Below the pieces are notes generated by a model. It ran no database searches. It was not told where the DNA came from and saw nothing but the letters and a program-made list of their open reading frames with translations. A program made the translations under genes and the position numbers. Shown here in pieces: positions 34,727-41,948 of a stretch of 59,239 bases of DNA (within the stretch, counting starts at the first letter, position 1; each line of letters opens with the position of its first letter). Source of the DNA: Candidatus Nitrosopumilus sp. (GTDB taxonomy: Archaea > Thermoproteota > Nitrososphaeria > Nitrososphaerales > Nitrosopumilaceae); contig JAJCXK010000034.1 in NCBI GenBank assembly GCA_029263475.1, forward strand, positions 1 to 59,239, in the 5' to 3' direction.

Positions 34727-34822
34727 TTATTCACCTTATCATAATTTCCATTTTCTATGTTACTATCAGAATATGGTGAAATATAATAACTTACTTTTTT
34801 GCATGTTGTGGAGTCTCCAATG

Positions 34823-34830
34823 CTTAAATA
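34823..34830 (+). promoter_or_regulatory. TATA-like box of amtB
   Basis: CTTAAATA ends 22 bases before the amtB ATG at 34853, consistent with a leaderless, strongly transcribed message. Confidence 0.5.
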
Positions 34831-34852
34831 ATTTTTAATTTCGATAAGTTTA

Positions 34853-36415
34853 ATGAATTCTAGGAACTACAAGTATGCTCTATTACTTGTAGCCGCAGTA
34901 TCTATCACAGCAGTCGGTGCTATGTCTCAGGCATATGCACAAAGTGTTGAAGATGGTATGGACGGATATGTTAAAGGAACCAGTGGAATTTACACTGGCA
35001 ATCCTAACGAATGTTGGTATGATGATGGCGAAGGCGGCATGCTACCTTGTCTTATAGACACAGGTGATACAGCATGGATGCTAACGGCAACATCATTAGT
35101 ACTCTTCATGTCTCCCGGAGTCGGTTTCTTTTATGGCGGATTAGCCAGATCAAAGAACATCGTCAACGTACTTGGTATGACCCTAATTGTAATGGGTCTA
35201 ATGTCAGTACAATGGGTTCTATGGGGATACTCACTAGCATTTGGTGGAATTGATTCTGATGCAAACATGTTCATGGGTAATCTAGATTATGTCGGCTTTA
35301 ATCAAGTCTCAGCGTGGGCACCTCTCGGTGAAGTAGGTCCATGTGCAGATACATGGTCTAATGCTTATCAGATGAACGAAATGAAGGACGGAGACTATTG
35401 TAGTCAAGGTTGGCCAGGTACAGTACCTCACCAGCTATTTGCAATGTTCCAAGCAACCTTCGCAATCATTACACCGGTCTTAATTATTGGTGGTCTGATT
35501 GACAGAATCAAGTTCAGTGCAGTAGTAATATTCGTACTCTTATGGGGAACCTTCGTTTATGATCCAATAGCACATTGGGTCTGGGGAGGCGGATACATAG
35601 GAGGAGGCTCATTAGACCTCGATCCAGACTTATCGCCATCATATGCATTAGACTTTGCAGGTGGTACTGTAGTACACATTACTTCAGGATTCGCGGCATT
35701 GGCAGGAGCCCTAGTCCTTGGCAGAAGACTTGGATATGGCAAAGTGCCAATGGAACCACACAACATCCCAATGGTAGTCCTGGGAGCAGGAATACTCTGG
35801 TTTGGATGGTTTGGTTTCAACGCGGGAAGTGAAGTTATGGTAGACGGCATTACCGTCAGCGCATGGACTGTTACAAATACAGCAACTGGTATTGCTGCAG
35901 TCACTTGGGTGCTCATGTCTTGGGCACATACAGGAAAACCAAGTGTTGTTGGAGCTGCATCAGGAGCAGTAGCAGGATTGGTAGCAATCACACCAGCCTC
36001 GGGTTGGGTAGGTCCAATGGCTGCGATTTTAATCGGTATTGCAGCTGGTACAGTTTGTTATGCATGTATAGCATTCAAGAGCGCACGCAAATGGGACGAC
36101 GCATTAGATGTATGGGGAGTACACGGAATGGGTGGTCTTACGGGTGCAATTTTGACTGGTACACTAGCTAGTCCACACGTTTGGGATACTGGAGACGGTA
36201 TCGGAGCATGGACTGGTACAGCAGAAGGAATGGAACAGCAAGCAATCAGCATCCTTGGTGCTGTAATATCAATAGGCTATGCCTTTGGTGTTACAATTGT
36301 AATCCTCAAAGTAATGGATGCCGTATGGCCTGGCGGAATCAGAGTGACTCCTAAAGAAGAGGAGATTGGTCTTGATTTGGCACAGCATGGCGAAAGAGCA
36401 TACGTAAACGAATAG
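34853..36415 (+). CDS. amt: ammonium transporter
   Basis: The 520-residue Amt/MEP/Rh protein has a signal peptide (about residues 1-29, ending AYA), an extra extracytoplasmic segment with two cysteines (CWYDDGEGGMLPC), and 11 membrane helices. Key motifs are SPGVGFFYGGLARSKN in the first helix, FAGGTVVHITSGFAAL with the first pore histidine, and VWGVHGMGGLTGAILTG with the second. It brings ammonium or ammonia into the cell, the substrate for energy and nitrogen supply in ammonia oxidisers. It is transcribed alone from its own TATA box and ends at an A/T-rich terminator-like hairpin. Confidence 0.95.
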   Translation: MNSRNYKYALLLVAAVSITAVGAMSQAYAQSVEDGMDGYVKGTSGIYTGNPNECWYDDGEGGMLPCLIDTGDTAWMLTATSLVLFMSPGVGFFYGGLARSKNIVNVLGMTLIVMGLMSVQWVLWGYSLAFGGIDSDANMFMGNLDYVGFNQVSAWAPLGEVGPCADTWSNAYQMNEMKDGDYCSQGWPGTVPHQLFAMFQATFAIITPVLIIGGLIDRIKFSAVVIFVLLWGTFVYDPIAHWVWGGGYIGGGSLDLDPDLSPSYALDFAGGTVVHITSGFAALAGALVLGRRLGYGKVPMEPHNIPMVVLGAGILWFGWFGFNAGSEVMVDGITVSAWTVTNTATGIAAVTWVLMSWAHTGKPSVVGAASGAVAGLVAITPASGWVGPMAAILIGIAAGTVCYACIAFKSARKWDDALDVWGVHGMGGLTGAILTGTLASPHVWDTGDGIGAWTGTAEGMEQQAISILGAVISIGYAFGVTIVILKVMDAVWPGGIRVTPKEEEIGLDLAQHGERAYVNE

Positions 36416-36440
36416 AAAAAAAACCTTTTTTCTTCTTTTT
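36415..36440 (+). terminator. A-run/T-run terminator after amtB
   Basis: Directly after the amtB stop, GAAAAAAAA, then CC, then TTTTTTC can pair as a short stem and is followed by another T-run (CTTCTTTTTATTTT). The T-tracts fit the pattern of archaeal, aCPSF1-assisted termination. Confidence 0.5.
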
Positions 36441-36484
36441 ATTTTGATCCAAATCCATTTAGTCCTGATCATTTTACACAAATC

Positions 36485-37261
36485 ATGTTGATCTCTACTG
36501 CTGAACTTGATTCTATCATGAATGATCCTGATGTCATAATAGCTGATACTCGATCCTTTAAGGAATATTCTGAAGGTCATATTACGGGAGCCGTACATCT
36601 TGATCTGTTTGCATTTCACTGGGCTGACACTACAAAAGAGGGAATTGAACAATTCACTAATCAAAGTAAAAACATGTTTTCATTTCTTGGAGTAACCCCA
36701 GAAAAAAAAGTTGTGTTTTATGATACAATTTCTGGAATGCTTGCAGCAAGGGGCGTTTGGATGCTGATGTATTTTTCCCACCAAAATGTCTCAATGCTTG
36801 ATGGGGGAATTACAAAATGGAAAAAGGAAACCCTTTCTTTGGAAACAAAATCCAACGGGTTCAAACCGTTCAATTTTACAGGAAAAATTAATCCTGAATT
36901 GGTTTCAGGATTTGAGAATATTAAAGATAATTTATCAAACATGAAAATCCTTGATGTCCGTTCTAGTGGAGAATATGATGGAAGTACAGTTAGAGCGGCA
37001 CAGTCTGGCCATATTCCAAATGCAATCAACATAGATTGGAATGAAAATATCTCTGAGGATGGTACTTTCAAAAATGATGAAGAACTATCCAAAATATATG
37101 ACATTTCAAAAGATTCTGAAATTGTGACCTATTGTCAGGGGGCATATAGGGCAGCCAATACGTTCGTGGTTTTAAAAAAATTGGGATTCAAAAACGTTAG
37201 AGTTTATCTTGGCTCTTGGGGAGAATGGGGCAACAAGCCTGAATTACCCGTAGAAAAATAA
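36485..37261 (+). CDS. two-domain rhodanese (thiosulfate/3-mercaptopyruvate sulfurtransferase-like)
   Basis: The 258-residue protein has two rhodanese domains. The first (about 1-115) starts with VIIADTRSFKEYSEGHITGA but has FYDTISGM at the active-loop position, with no Cys, so it is inactive as in other tandem rhodaneses. The second (about 145-255) contains LDVRSSGEY and VTYCQGAYRAAN, with the sulfur-carrying Cys217 in a CQGAYR loop. It transfers sulfane sulfur to cyanide or thiol acceptors in the cytoplasm. No signal peptide is visible. It is a single gene upstream of the regulated hydrolase promoter. Confidence 0.87.
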   Translation: MLISTAELDSIMNDPDVIIADTRSFKEYSEGHITGAVHLDLFAFHWADTTKEGIEQFTNQSKNMFSFLGVTPEKKVVFYDTISGMLAARGVWMLMYFSHQNVSMLDGGITKWKKETLSLETKSNGFKPFNFTGKINPELVSGFENIKDNLSNMKILDVRSSGEYDGSTVRAAQSGHIPNAINIDWNENISEDGTFKNDEELSKIYDISKDSEIVTYCQGAYRAANTFVVLKKLGFKNVRVYLGSWGEWGNKPELPVEK

Positions 37262-37370
37262 ATTCAATTTTTTTAAAACCGCGTATTGTATCTTCTCTGA
37301 AATTTTTTGTTCTCAAAATTCTGGCTAATTTTTTGAAATTTACTCACAAAAATACTTCAAAATCCTTTTT

Positions 37371-37382
37371 CCAATTTGGAAA
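37371..37382. promoter_or_regulatory. regulon element, site 1 of the hydrolase promoter (CCAATTTGGAAA)
   Basis: CCAATTTGGAAA occurs here, with TTTTT in front giving a near-palindrome TTCCAATTTGGAA. The same 12-mer occurs at 39573-39584 in the promoter of the divergent AsnC-GAF locus. A second element lies exactly 52 bases downstream in both places. Binding of the AsnC-GAF protein is inferred. Confidence 0.6.
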
Positions 37383-37422
37383 GATCAAATGTTTTTAGAC
37401 TAAAATCATGCTAAAATATATG

Positions 37423-37438
37423 CCAAATCGGAAATTTT
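37423..37438. promoter_or_regulatory. regulon element, site 2 of the hydrolase promoter (CCAAATCGGAAATTTT)
   Basis: CCAAATCGGAAATTTT matches CCAAATGGGAAATTTT at 39625-39640 in 15 of 16 positions. It lies 52 bases after site 1, about five helical turns. The AATTTTAT at its end could be part of the TATA box, so the bound protein might block or position the basal factors. Confidence 0.6.
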
Positions 37439-37481
37439 ATGATGATTGTGTTTCCATGGGCAATATTATCAATCCTGTTTT

Positions 37482-38519
37482 ATGAAACAAAAATCAGCAT
37501 TAATGGGTTTAATTGCAATACTGTCTTTGACAGTGGCGTTTGCCCCTACTCTAATTGATGATGCATCAGCACTAAAGTCTGCTGGAAATCCATTACTGAA
37601 GTATGGATCAGCAACAGATCAAATCGTCTGTGGCGGCGTTTTATGTTCTGAGGTAAATACAATTACTGTAGCAGAAAAAACAATCAAAATTGAAGGTCTA
37701 GATATTTTTTATTTAGAAGCAGGACCTTCTGATGCACCAACAGTTCTTCTGTTACACGGATTTCCAACATCTTCACACATGTTTAGAAATCTAGTTCCAG
37801 AATTAGCGGATGAATTTCATGTGGTCGCATCTGACATGATAGGTTATGGGAGAAGCTCAATGCCAACCATAGATGAGTTTGAATATACATTTGCTCGTCA
37901 AACACAAATCATTGAACAATTCACAGAAAAGTTAGGTCTTGATCAGTACACGCTTTATGTGATGGACTATGGAGGTCCTATTGGATTCAGACTTTTTGAT
38001 GACAATCCAGAAAAGGTTCAAGGATTTGTCATTCAAAATGCAAATGCGTATGATGAAGGACTCGAAGAGTTTTGGGATGACTGGAAAGTTTGGTGGAGTG
38101 ATCCGACCCAAGAAAATGAATCCAAACTACACTATCTAGTGGCATCTGAGACTACCAAATGGCAGTATCAGTTTGGAATGAGAAATCCCGATGCGGTTGA
38201 TCCTGTTACATGGACTACTGATCAAGCTGGACTTGACAGACCTGGAAATGTTCAGATCCAGCTTGCAATGGCGTATGACTACAGAACAAATATTCCCTTG
38301 TATTCTGAATGGCAAGAGTCATTTCGTGAGCATCAACCACCAGCATTAATCGTGTGGGGCGTAAATGATTACATCTTTCCAGTTAGTGGTGCGAATCAGT
38401 ATGAACGTGATTTGGAGAATGTAGAAAAATATCTCCTTGATACAGGCCACTTTGTACTCGAAGAAGACCTTGACTTTGTTGTAAAGCAGATGGGTGAGTT
38501 TGTAAATTCAATTCAGTAG
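37482..38519 (+). CDS. exported alpha/beta hydrolase (epoxide hydrolase/haloalkane dehalogenase-like)
   Basis: From the ATG at 37482 the protein has 345 residues, with a signal peptide (about 1-30). LLLHGFPTSSHMFRNL is the oxyanion region. VMDYGGPIGF is the nucleophile elbow with Asp162 instead of Ser, as in epoxide hydrolases and haloalkane dehalogenases. The catalytic acid is likely in IVWGVNDYIFP and the His in DTGHFVLEED. It also has a conserved exported N-terminal segment with two Cys (CGGVLC). An earlier in-frame ATG at 37446 falls inside the conserved promoter block, so I reject it. The substrate is unknown. Confidence 0.8.
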   Translation: MKQKSALMGLIAILSLTVAFAPTLIDDASALKSAGNPLLKYGSATDQIVCGGVLCSEVNTITVAEKTIKIEGLDIFYLEAGPSDAPTVLLLHGFPTSSHMFRNLVPELADEFHVVASDMIGYGRSSMPTIDEFEYTFARQTQIIEQFTEKLGLDQYTLYVMDYGGPIGFRLFDDNPEKVQGFVIQNANAYDEGLEEFWDDWKVWWSDPTQENESKLHYLVASETTKWQYQFGMRNPDAVDPVTWTTDQAGLDRPGNVQIQLAMAYDYRTNIPLYSEWQESFREHQPPALIVWGVNDYIFPVSGANQYERDLENVEKYLLDTGHFVLEEDLDFVVKQMGEFVNSIQ

Positions 38520-38545
38520 TCGATCTACAGACCTCTCTCTGTCAT

Positions 38546-39556
38546 TCATTCAGACAAGAAATCTTTGGTCTCAAAGAATCCTGTTAGTTCCTTAGATAAT
38601 TGGTCACAAAATATGCCTAAAATCTCAAAATCCACGTGTGAAAGCTTCTTTTTGCTAAACATCGCCAAGACGGCAATAGATTTTTTCTTATAGATCAGTG
38701 GATATGCCGCAAATGATTTCAGTTTCTCTTTTTTTACCCAATCCTGATGTTTCACCCTTGGATCATTTACGACGTCGTTAGTCACCACTGCTTTTTTGGT
38801 TTTGATTACCGGTCCGATCTTTAGAGAATCTATTGAAACTTTGGAAAATTCCCCATTGATGTTTTTATATTTTCCAGCACTAAACTTTAGTAACAAGTAT
38901 TTCCTGTCTTTATCTACGAACCAAAGTCGTGCCAAGTGCGCATCAAAATATTTTACAAGACTGTCAGTAATGGCCTGAAGTCTGTCATTGACGTTATCAT
39001 ATTTTTTCAAAGAGTTTAGGATTTCGTATACCTGAGATTTCTTTTCATTTCCTTCACCTTCACCGTAAATCATGTATGGTGATGATTTGATGATCTTTGA
39101 TTCATAAGAACGAAAATCTGAAATCAGTTTACTAAATCGATTTAAGAAATTATGTGATTCCAAATCATATTGCTCAACTGAATCAAATACAAAGTGACAT
39201 ATCCAATCAAAATCCCCGCTCAGCTTGCTAGAGTAAATACAAAAGTTTGATTCCTCAATATATTTTTCAAAAAGACTGACCATTTCTTCGGTTTTGTTTG
39301 TAAACTTAAATTTTAGCAATATTGTTCTGTTTATTTTTTCAGATACAATATTTGGATTCAGTATTGCAGAATATCCTAATACTGTATTACTTTTTTCCAA
39401 TCTTACAAGTCTTTGCCTGATGGCTCTATCACTTATAGAGTATCCTAAATTTTGAACATGTGTTGCAATTTCTTGTGATGATACACGAGCATTTTTACCC
39501 AAATTTGACAAGATAACTTTGTCAATCTCATCAATCATGTCTATCATAGAATACAC
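38546..39556 (-). CDS. AsnC/Lrp-type regulator fused to a GAF domain
   Basis: The 336-residue protein begins with a winged HTH of the AsnC type (EIDKVILSNLGKNARVSSQE and ISDRAIRQRLVRLEKSN, about residues 8-60), then an AsnC-like sensor region (65-150). A C-terminal GAF-type domain (about 185-325) shows RLQAITDSLVKYFDAHLARL and ITDSL..., KKAVVTNDVVNDPRV and SFAAYPLIYKKKSIAVLAMF. This fusion is unusual. It is divergent from the five-gene operon and next to the hydrolase; a regulon site lies only 17 bases upstream of its start codon, so it probably regulates itself and both neighbours. Alternative starts: ATG at 39547 and 39538. Confidence 0.72.
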   Translation of the reverse strand: MYSMIDMIDEIDKVILSNLGKNARVSSQEIATHVQNLGYSISDRAIRQRLVRLEKSNTVLGYSAILNPNIVSEKINRTILLKFKFTNKTEEMVSLFEKYIEESNFCIYSSKLSGDFDWICHFVFDSVEQYDLESHNFLNRFSKLISDFRSYESKIIKSSPYMIYGEGEGNEKKSQVYEILNSLKKYDNVNDRLQAITDSLVKYFDAHLARLWFVDKDRKYLLLKFSAGKYKNINGEFSKVSIDSLKIGPVIKTKKAVVTNDVVNDPRVKHQDWVKKEKLKSFAAYPLIYKKKSIAVLAMFSKKKLSHVDFEILGIFCDQLSKELTGFFETKDFLSE

Positions 39557-39572
39557 TACGTTTTATTGATTT

Positions 39573-39584
39573 CCAATTTGGAAA
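39573..39584. promoter_or_regulatory. regulon element, site 1 of the operon promoter (CCAATTTGGAAA)
   Basis: Identical to the 12-mer at 37371-37382. It lies between the start of the regulator gene (39556, 17 bases away) and the divergent operon, and so could control both directions. Confidence 0.6.
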
Positions 39585-39624
39585 AAATTGATAATTTTTA
39601 GTCAATTTTATACTAAAACCACTA

Positions 39625-39640
39625 CCAAATGGGAAATTTT
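39625..39640. promoter_or_regulatory. regulon element, site 2 of the operon promoter (CCAAATGGGAAATTTT)
   Basis: Starts 52 bases after site 1, exactly as in the hydrolase promoter. Farther on, TTTCCATTGATAATATTATT begins 80 bases after site 1, matching TTTCCATGGGCAATATTATC at the same distance in the hydrolase promoter. Confidence 0.6.
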
Positions 39641-39692
39641 TCATCAATTTTATTTCCATTGATAATATTATTAATTTCAATCATGGATTATC

Positions 39693-40025
39693 ATGGAGAA
39701 TACAATATCCCTGCCAATGGAAACCTACGGAATCTATGGCAGTCATACTACAGAAGCATGTCCAATGAACAACAAGGAAAATAGAAAGATGCTCTTGCGG
39801 GTAGCATCTACTTTTAAGCAAGATGCAAATGCAAAAGGAATCAATGTCCTTTCCATGTACCATTCTAGTTTGGAGCATACTTTTGAGTGGATAGTTGAAG
39901 CATCTAGTGCACATACAATTCAGCAACTTTTGGTAGAAACCGAAGTTGCAAAATTCAATGCAATAAAAATTGTACCAATATGGACCACGAAAGATGCAGC
40001 AAAGTATTTGGAAACTTTGGAATGA
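39693..40025 (+). CDS. small ferredoxin-fold-like protein (DUF3303-like), first gene of the regulated operon
   Basis: The 110-residue protein has a beta-alpha-beta pattern typical of small dimeric alpha-beta barrel proteins: YGIYGSHTTEACPMNN, a helix RKMLLRVASTFKQDAN, strand INVLSMYHSSLEHTFEWIVE, helix SAHTIQQLLVE, strand NAIKIVPI. This resembles DUF3303/ABM-like domains whose roles include ligand binding or oxygenation. The His-Thr-Thr-x2-CPM segment might bind a metal. It starts about 50 bases after site 2 of the regulated promoter. The next gene overlaps its stop with ATGA. The assignment of fold is a judgement from pattern only. Confidence 0.6.
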   Translation: MENTISLPMETYGIYGSHTTEACPMNNKENRKMLLRVASTFKQDANAKGINVLSMYHSSLEHTFEWIVEASSAHTIQQLLVETEVAKFNAIKIVPIWTTKDAAKYLETLE

Positions 40026-40321
40026 TGAATATGATGCAAACTCTCTCCTTTTTCTTCTTTAGAGCAAATCCTAAAAAGAACAATTCCGATTCAAGTTTTC
40101 TACCTTATTCTAGGATAGAATACATGGTCGTCTCAGTATACATCCCAATGGCATTTGGATTAAATATCCTACTCAGCATTTTTGATGCCTTTGTTCCAAT
40201 ATGGGTAACAATTATGATTAACGTTGTTGTTATTTCCTTCTACATTACATGCATCATTCCAAAATTCTCTAAGGTATTTGCTACTTGGTTAAATTCTGTT
40301 ACCGCAAGGAGTGTGAATTGA
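40022..40321 (+). CDS. small two-helix membrane protein
   Basis: I place the start at the ATG at 40022 (99 residues), overlapping the previous stop as ATGA; the frame is open further upstream, but a start there would lie inside the previous gene. The N-terminus is hydrophobic (MMNMMQTLSFFFFR), followed by a basic hydrophilic piece and two membrane helices (about 38-62 and 63-83). Not recognised. It is the second gene of the operon, with the third starting one base after its stop. Confidence 0.6.
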   Translation: MMNMMQTLSFFFFRANPKKNNSDSSFLPYSRIEYMVVSVYIPMAFGLNILLSIFDAFVPIWVTIMINVVVISFYITCIIPKFSKVFATWLNSVTARSVN

Positions 40322-40322
40322 G

Positions 40323-40796
40323 ATGAGTGTAAAACAAGTGTACAGAAATCAAAAGTTTACTCGTTTGGTAATTGTTGGTATAGTTGGAACTTTGGCATTT
40401 TATGTTGCGACATTCATAGACATGAAAATTACCGGAATACCTCTAGATGTCGCAACTGTCCTAGGGCAGCTAGTTGTTGGAGATAATGAATCGTCAATAA
40501 TAATTGGAAATATTTTTCATATTGGTAATGGAGTAGGTTTGACATTGTTATTTGGATATGTTTTCATGCCTATTTCAAGGAAAATTTTGAAAGGTAGAAT
40601 ATGGTTACATGGAATAGTTTTTGGAGTAATTCTGACTGTCACAACTGTATGGTTTGGAATGCTTCCGTCTTTAGGTGCTGGGGTTGCAGGATTAAATATC
40701 GCTCCTGAAGTTCCAGCAATGACGATGTTTAGGCACATTATCTTTGGCGCCGTAATCGGTATTTTATCAAAATCTACATGTGAGGTTAGAAAATGA
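40323..40796 (+). CDS. four-helix membrane protein
   Basis: The 157-residue protein has four predicted membrane helices (about 13-31, 60-82, 91-113 and 130-150). Loops contain GDNESSIIIGNIFHIGNG with a conserved-looking His-Gly-Asn pattern and MLPSLGAGVAGLNI. It resembles small uncharacterised membrane families near GVGxG-type transport proteins, but I do not name one. It starts one base after the previous stop and overlaps the following zinc-ribbon ORF with ATGA. Confidence 0.6.
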   Translation: MSVKQVYRNQKFTRLVIVGIVGTLAFYVATFIDMKITGIPLDVATVLGQLVVGDNESSIIIGNIFHIGNGVGLTLLFGYVFMPISRKILKGRIWLHGIVFGVILTVTTVWFGMLPSLGAGVAGLNIAPEVPAMTMFRHIIFGAVIGILSKSTCEVRK

Positions 40797-40918
40797 TCAA
40801 ATTAATCAAAAGTGAGGTATGTCCAAAGTGCGGTTCTGAAAAAATTGAACGCAAAGACGACAAATTCTCATGTAACCTTTGCGGATTGTCTTTTAGCTGT
40901 TTTGGAGAAAAGGCGTGA
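40793..40918 (+). CDS. 41-residue zinc-ribbon peptide
   Basis: This short gene was found from the overlaps: its ATG overlaps the previous stop as ATGA, and its TGA overlaps the next GTG as GTGA. The peptide has C-P-K-C-G at residues 10-13 and C-N-L-C-G at 27-30, the classical rubredoxin-like zinc knuckle pair, plus Cys36. It is likely a structural zinc ribbon that binds protein or nucleic acid. Its position inside five coupled genes strongly supports it. Confidence 0.75.
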   Translation: MIKLIKSEVCPKCGSEKIERKDDKFSCNLCGLSFSCFGEKA

Positions 40919-41709
40919 AAAAAATCCTATATATGATAATTCCTCTTCTTGCATTTTCTATAATATTTGTAAATGCATTTTTTGGACATCTAATATTTGC
41001 GTCAGAAACTCAAGAGGTTTTGAACAAGTATTCTGTATATGTCCATTTACTATCAGAATGGAAGAGCGATTCAAAGAACATTATCTTTGATGTAACTAAT
41101 TCTTGGCACAAGTCAGATAAAGATACCATGGTAAATCACGTATTTGATGCAGAATCTAAAGAATACAATGTTAATCAACTCCATGAAATTAATGGCAAAT
41201 CATACGTTGAATTAAAACATGAGTTTAGTGATTGTCAGGAAGAATGGCAACCCATGCTGTATAGAAAGGCCGTTGACACTGTGCGACATGAGATTGAATA
41301 TGTCCAAGGTCAACAACTAAGTGCAGATCCCAGCGTTTCAGTTTATCCAGACATTGAGAACAAAAATTATGATAGTTTACAACAGCAATCAAAAATCAGA
41401 AATGGATTTACTCAATTTTTCCCTATTTGCACATCCAAGAACACCACATCATATGACTATAGTGTGAAAACTGATAACAAGGATTTGGGTTTTGATGTAT
41501 ACTTTATTTCATCTTCCCTGCAACGTGAACATTTTACGGATTCTAAATTTAATTATTATGGGGAATCTGGCTGTTATGGACAAAACAAACAAAGCTACAG
41601 TGGTACATGTAACAATATCGGGAAGAACAGCGGATTACTCGTGGCATTTCCTGATGATCTCAAACCTTGGACAACAAAAGTTATGATAAATCTTTATGAA
41701 AATGATTGA
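40915..41709 (+). CDS. exported protein of unknown function, last gene of the regulated operon
   Basis: The 264-residue protein starts with GTG overlapping the previous stop. It has a signal peptide or anchor (about 1-31, MKKILYMIIPLLAFS) and an exported domain rich in Asn, Ser, Tyr and Lys, with cysteines in SDCQEEW, FPICTSK, SGCYGQ and GTCNN that could form disulfides. Strands such as SKNIIFDVTNSWHKSD and YVELKHEFSD suggest a beta-rich fold. No family is recognised. It ends the operon; a short gap precedes a small LEA-like gene. Confidence 0.65.
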   Translation: MKKILYMIIPLLAFSIIFVNAFFGHLIFASETQEVLNKYSVYVHLLSEWKSDSKNIIFDVTNSWHKSDKDTMVNHVFDAESKEYNVNQLHEINGKSYVELKHEFSDCQEEWQPMLYRKAVDTVRHEIEYVQGQQLSADPSVSVYPDIENKNYDSLQQQSKIRNGFTQFFPICTSKNTTSYDYSVKTDNKDLGFDVYFISSSLQREHFTDSKFNYYGESGCYGQNKQSYSGTCNNIGKNSGLLVAFPDDLKPWTTKVMINLYEND

Positions 41710-41753
41710 TTCTATTGTTTGTCCAGTTCTTTTTTGATTCTTTATTTATCATA

Positions 41754-41933
41754 ATGCCAAATAACTTTATGGGATTTCTAAAAAAACTCAAAGACACTGC
41801 AGAAAAAGGTGTCGAAAAAGGAACTGATCTAGGAAAGCAGGGTGTCGAAAAAGGCGCTGAGTTAGGAACAAAGGGTTATGAAGGTACTAAGGGTGCTGCC
41901 AAAAAAGGACACGACAAAGCCAAAAACGACTAG
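41754..41933 (+). CDS. small Lys/Gly-rich repeat protein (LEA-like)
   Basis: From the ATG at 41754 the protein has 59 residues; an ATG at 41769 is an alternative. After NNFMGFLKKLKDTAEKG it consists of imperfect repeats of the type EKG-x-x-LG-x-x-G (EKGTDLGKQGVEKGAELG) and ends with KKGHDKAKND. This composition resembles group 3 LEA or hydrophilin proteins that are unfolded in water and become helical on drying or binding. The first hydrophobic residues of the longer frame (from 41706) are not part of the protein in my reading. Confidence 0.55.
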   Translation: MPNNFMGFLKKLKDTAEKGVEKGTDLGKQGVEKGAELGTKGYEGTKGAAKKGHDKAKND

Positions 41934-41948
41934 ATTTTTTTCTACCTA

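Noticed and set aside
35557-35991. Long frame on the minus strand within amtB
   Set aside because: It is a shadow of the well-supported amtB gene, with low-complexity Pro/Ala/Thr composition and no family resemblance.
37446-37481. Earlier ATG for the alpha/beta hydrolase
   Set aside because: It falls within the conserved promoter block shared with the second promoter, and it would place hydrophilic residues before the signal peptide.
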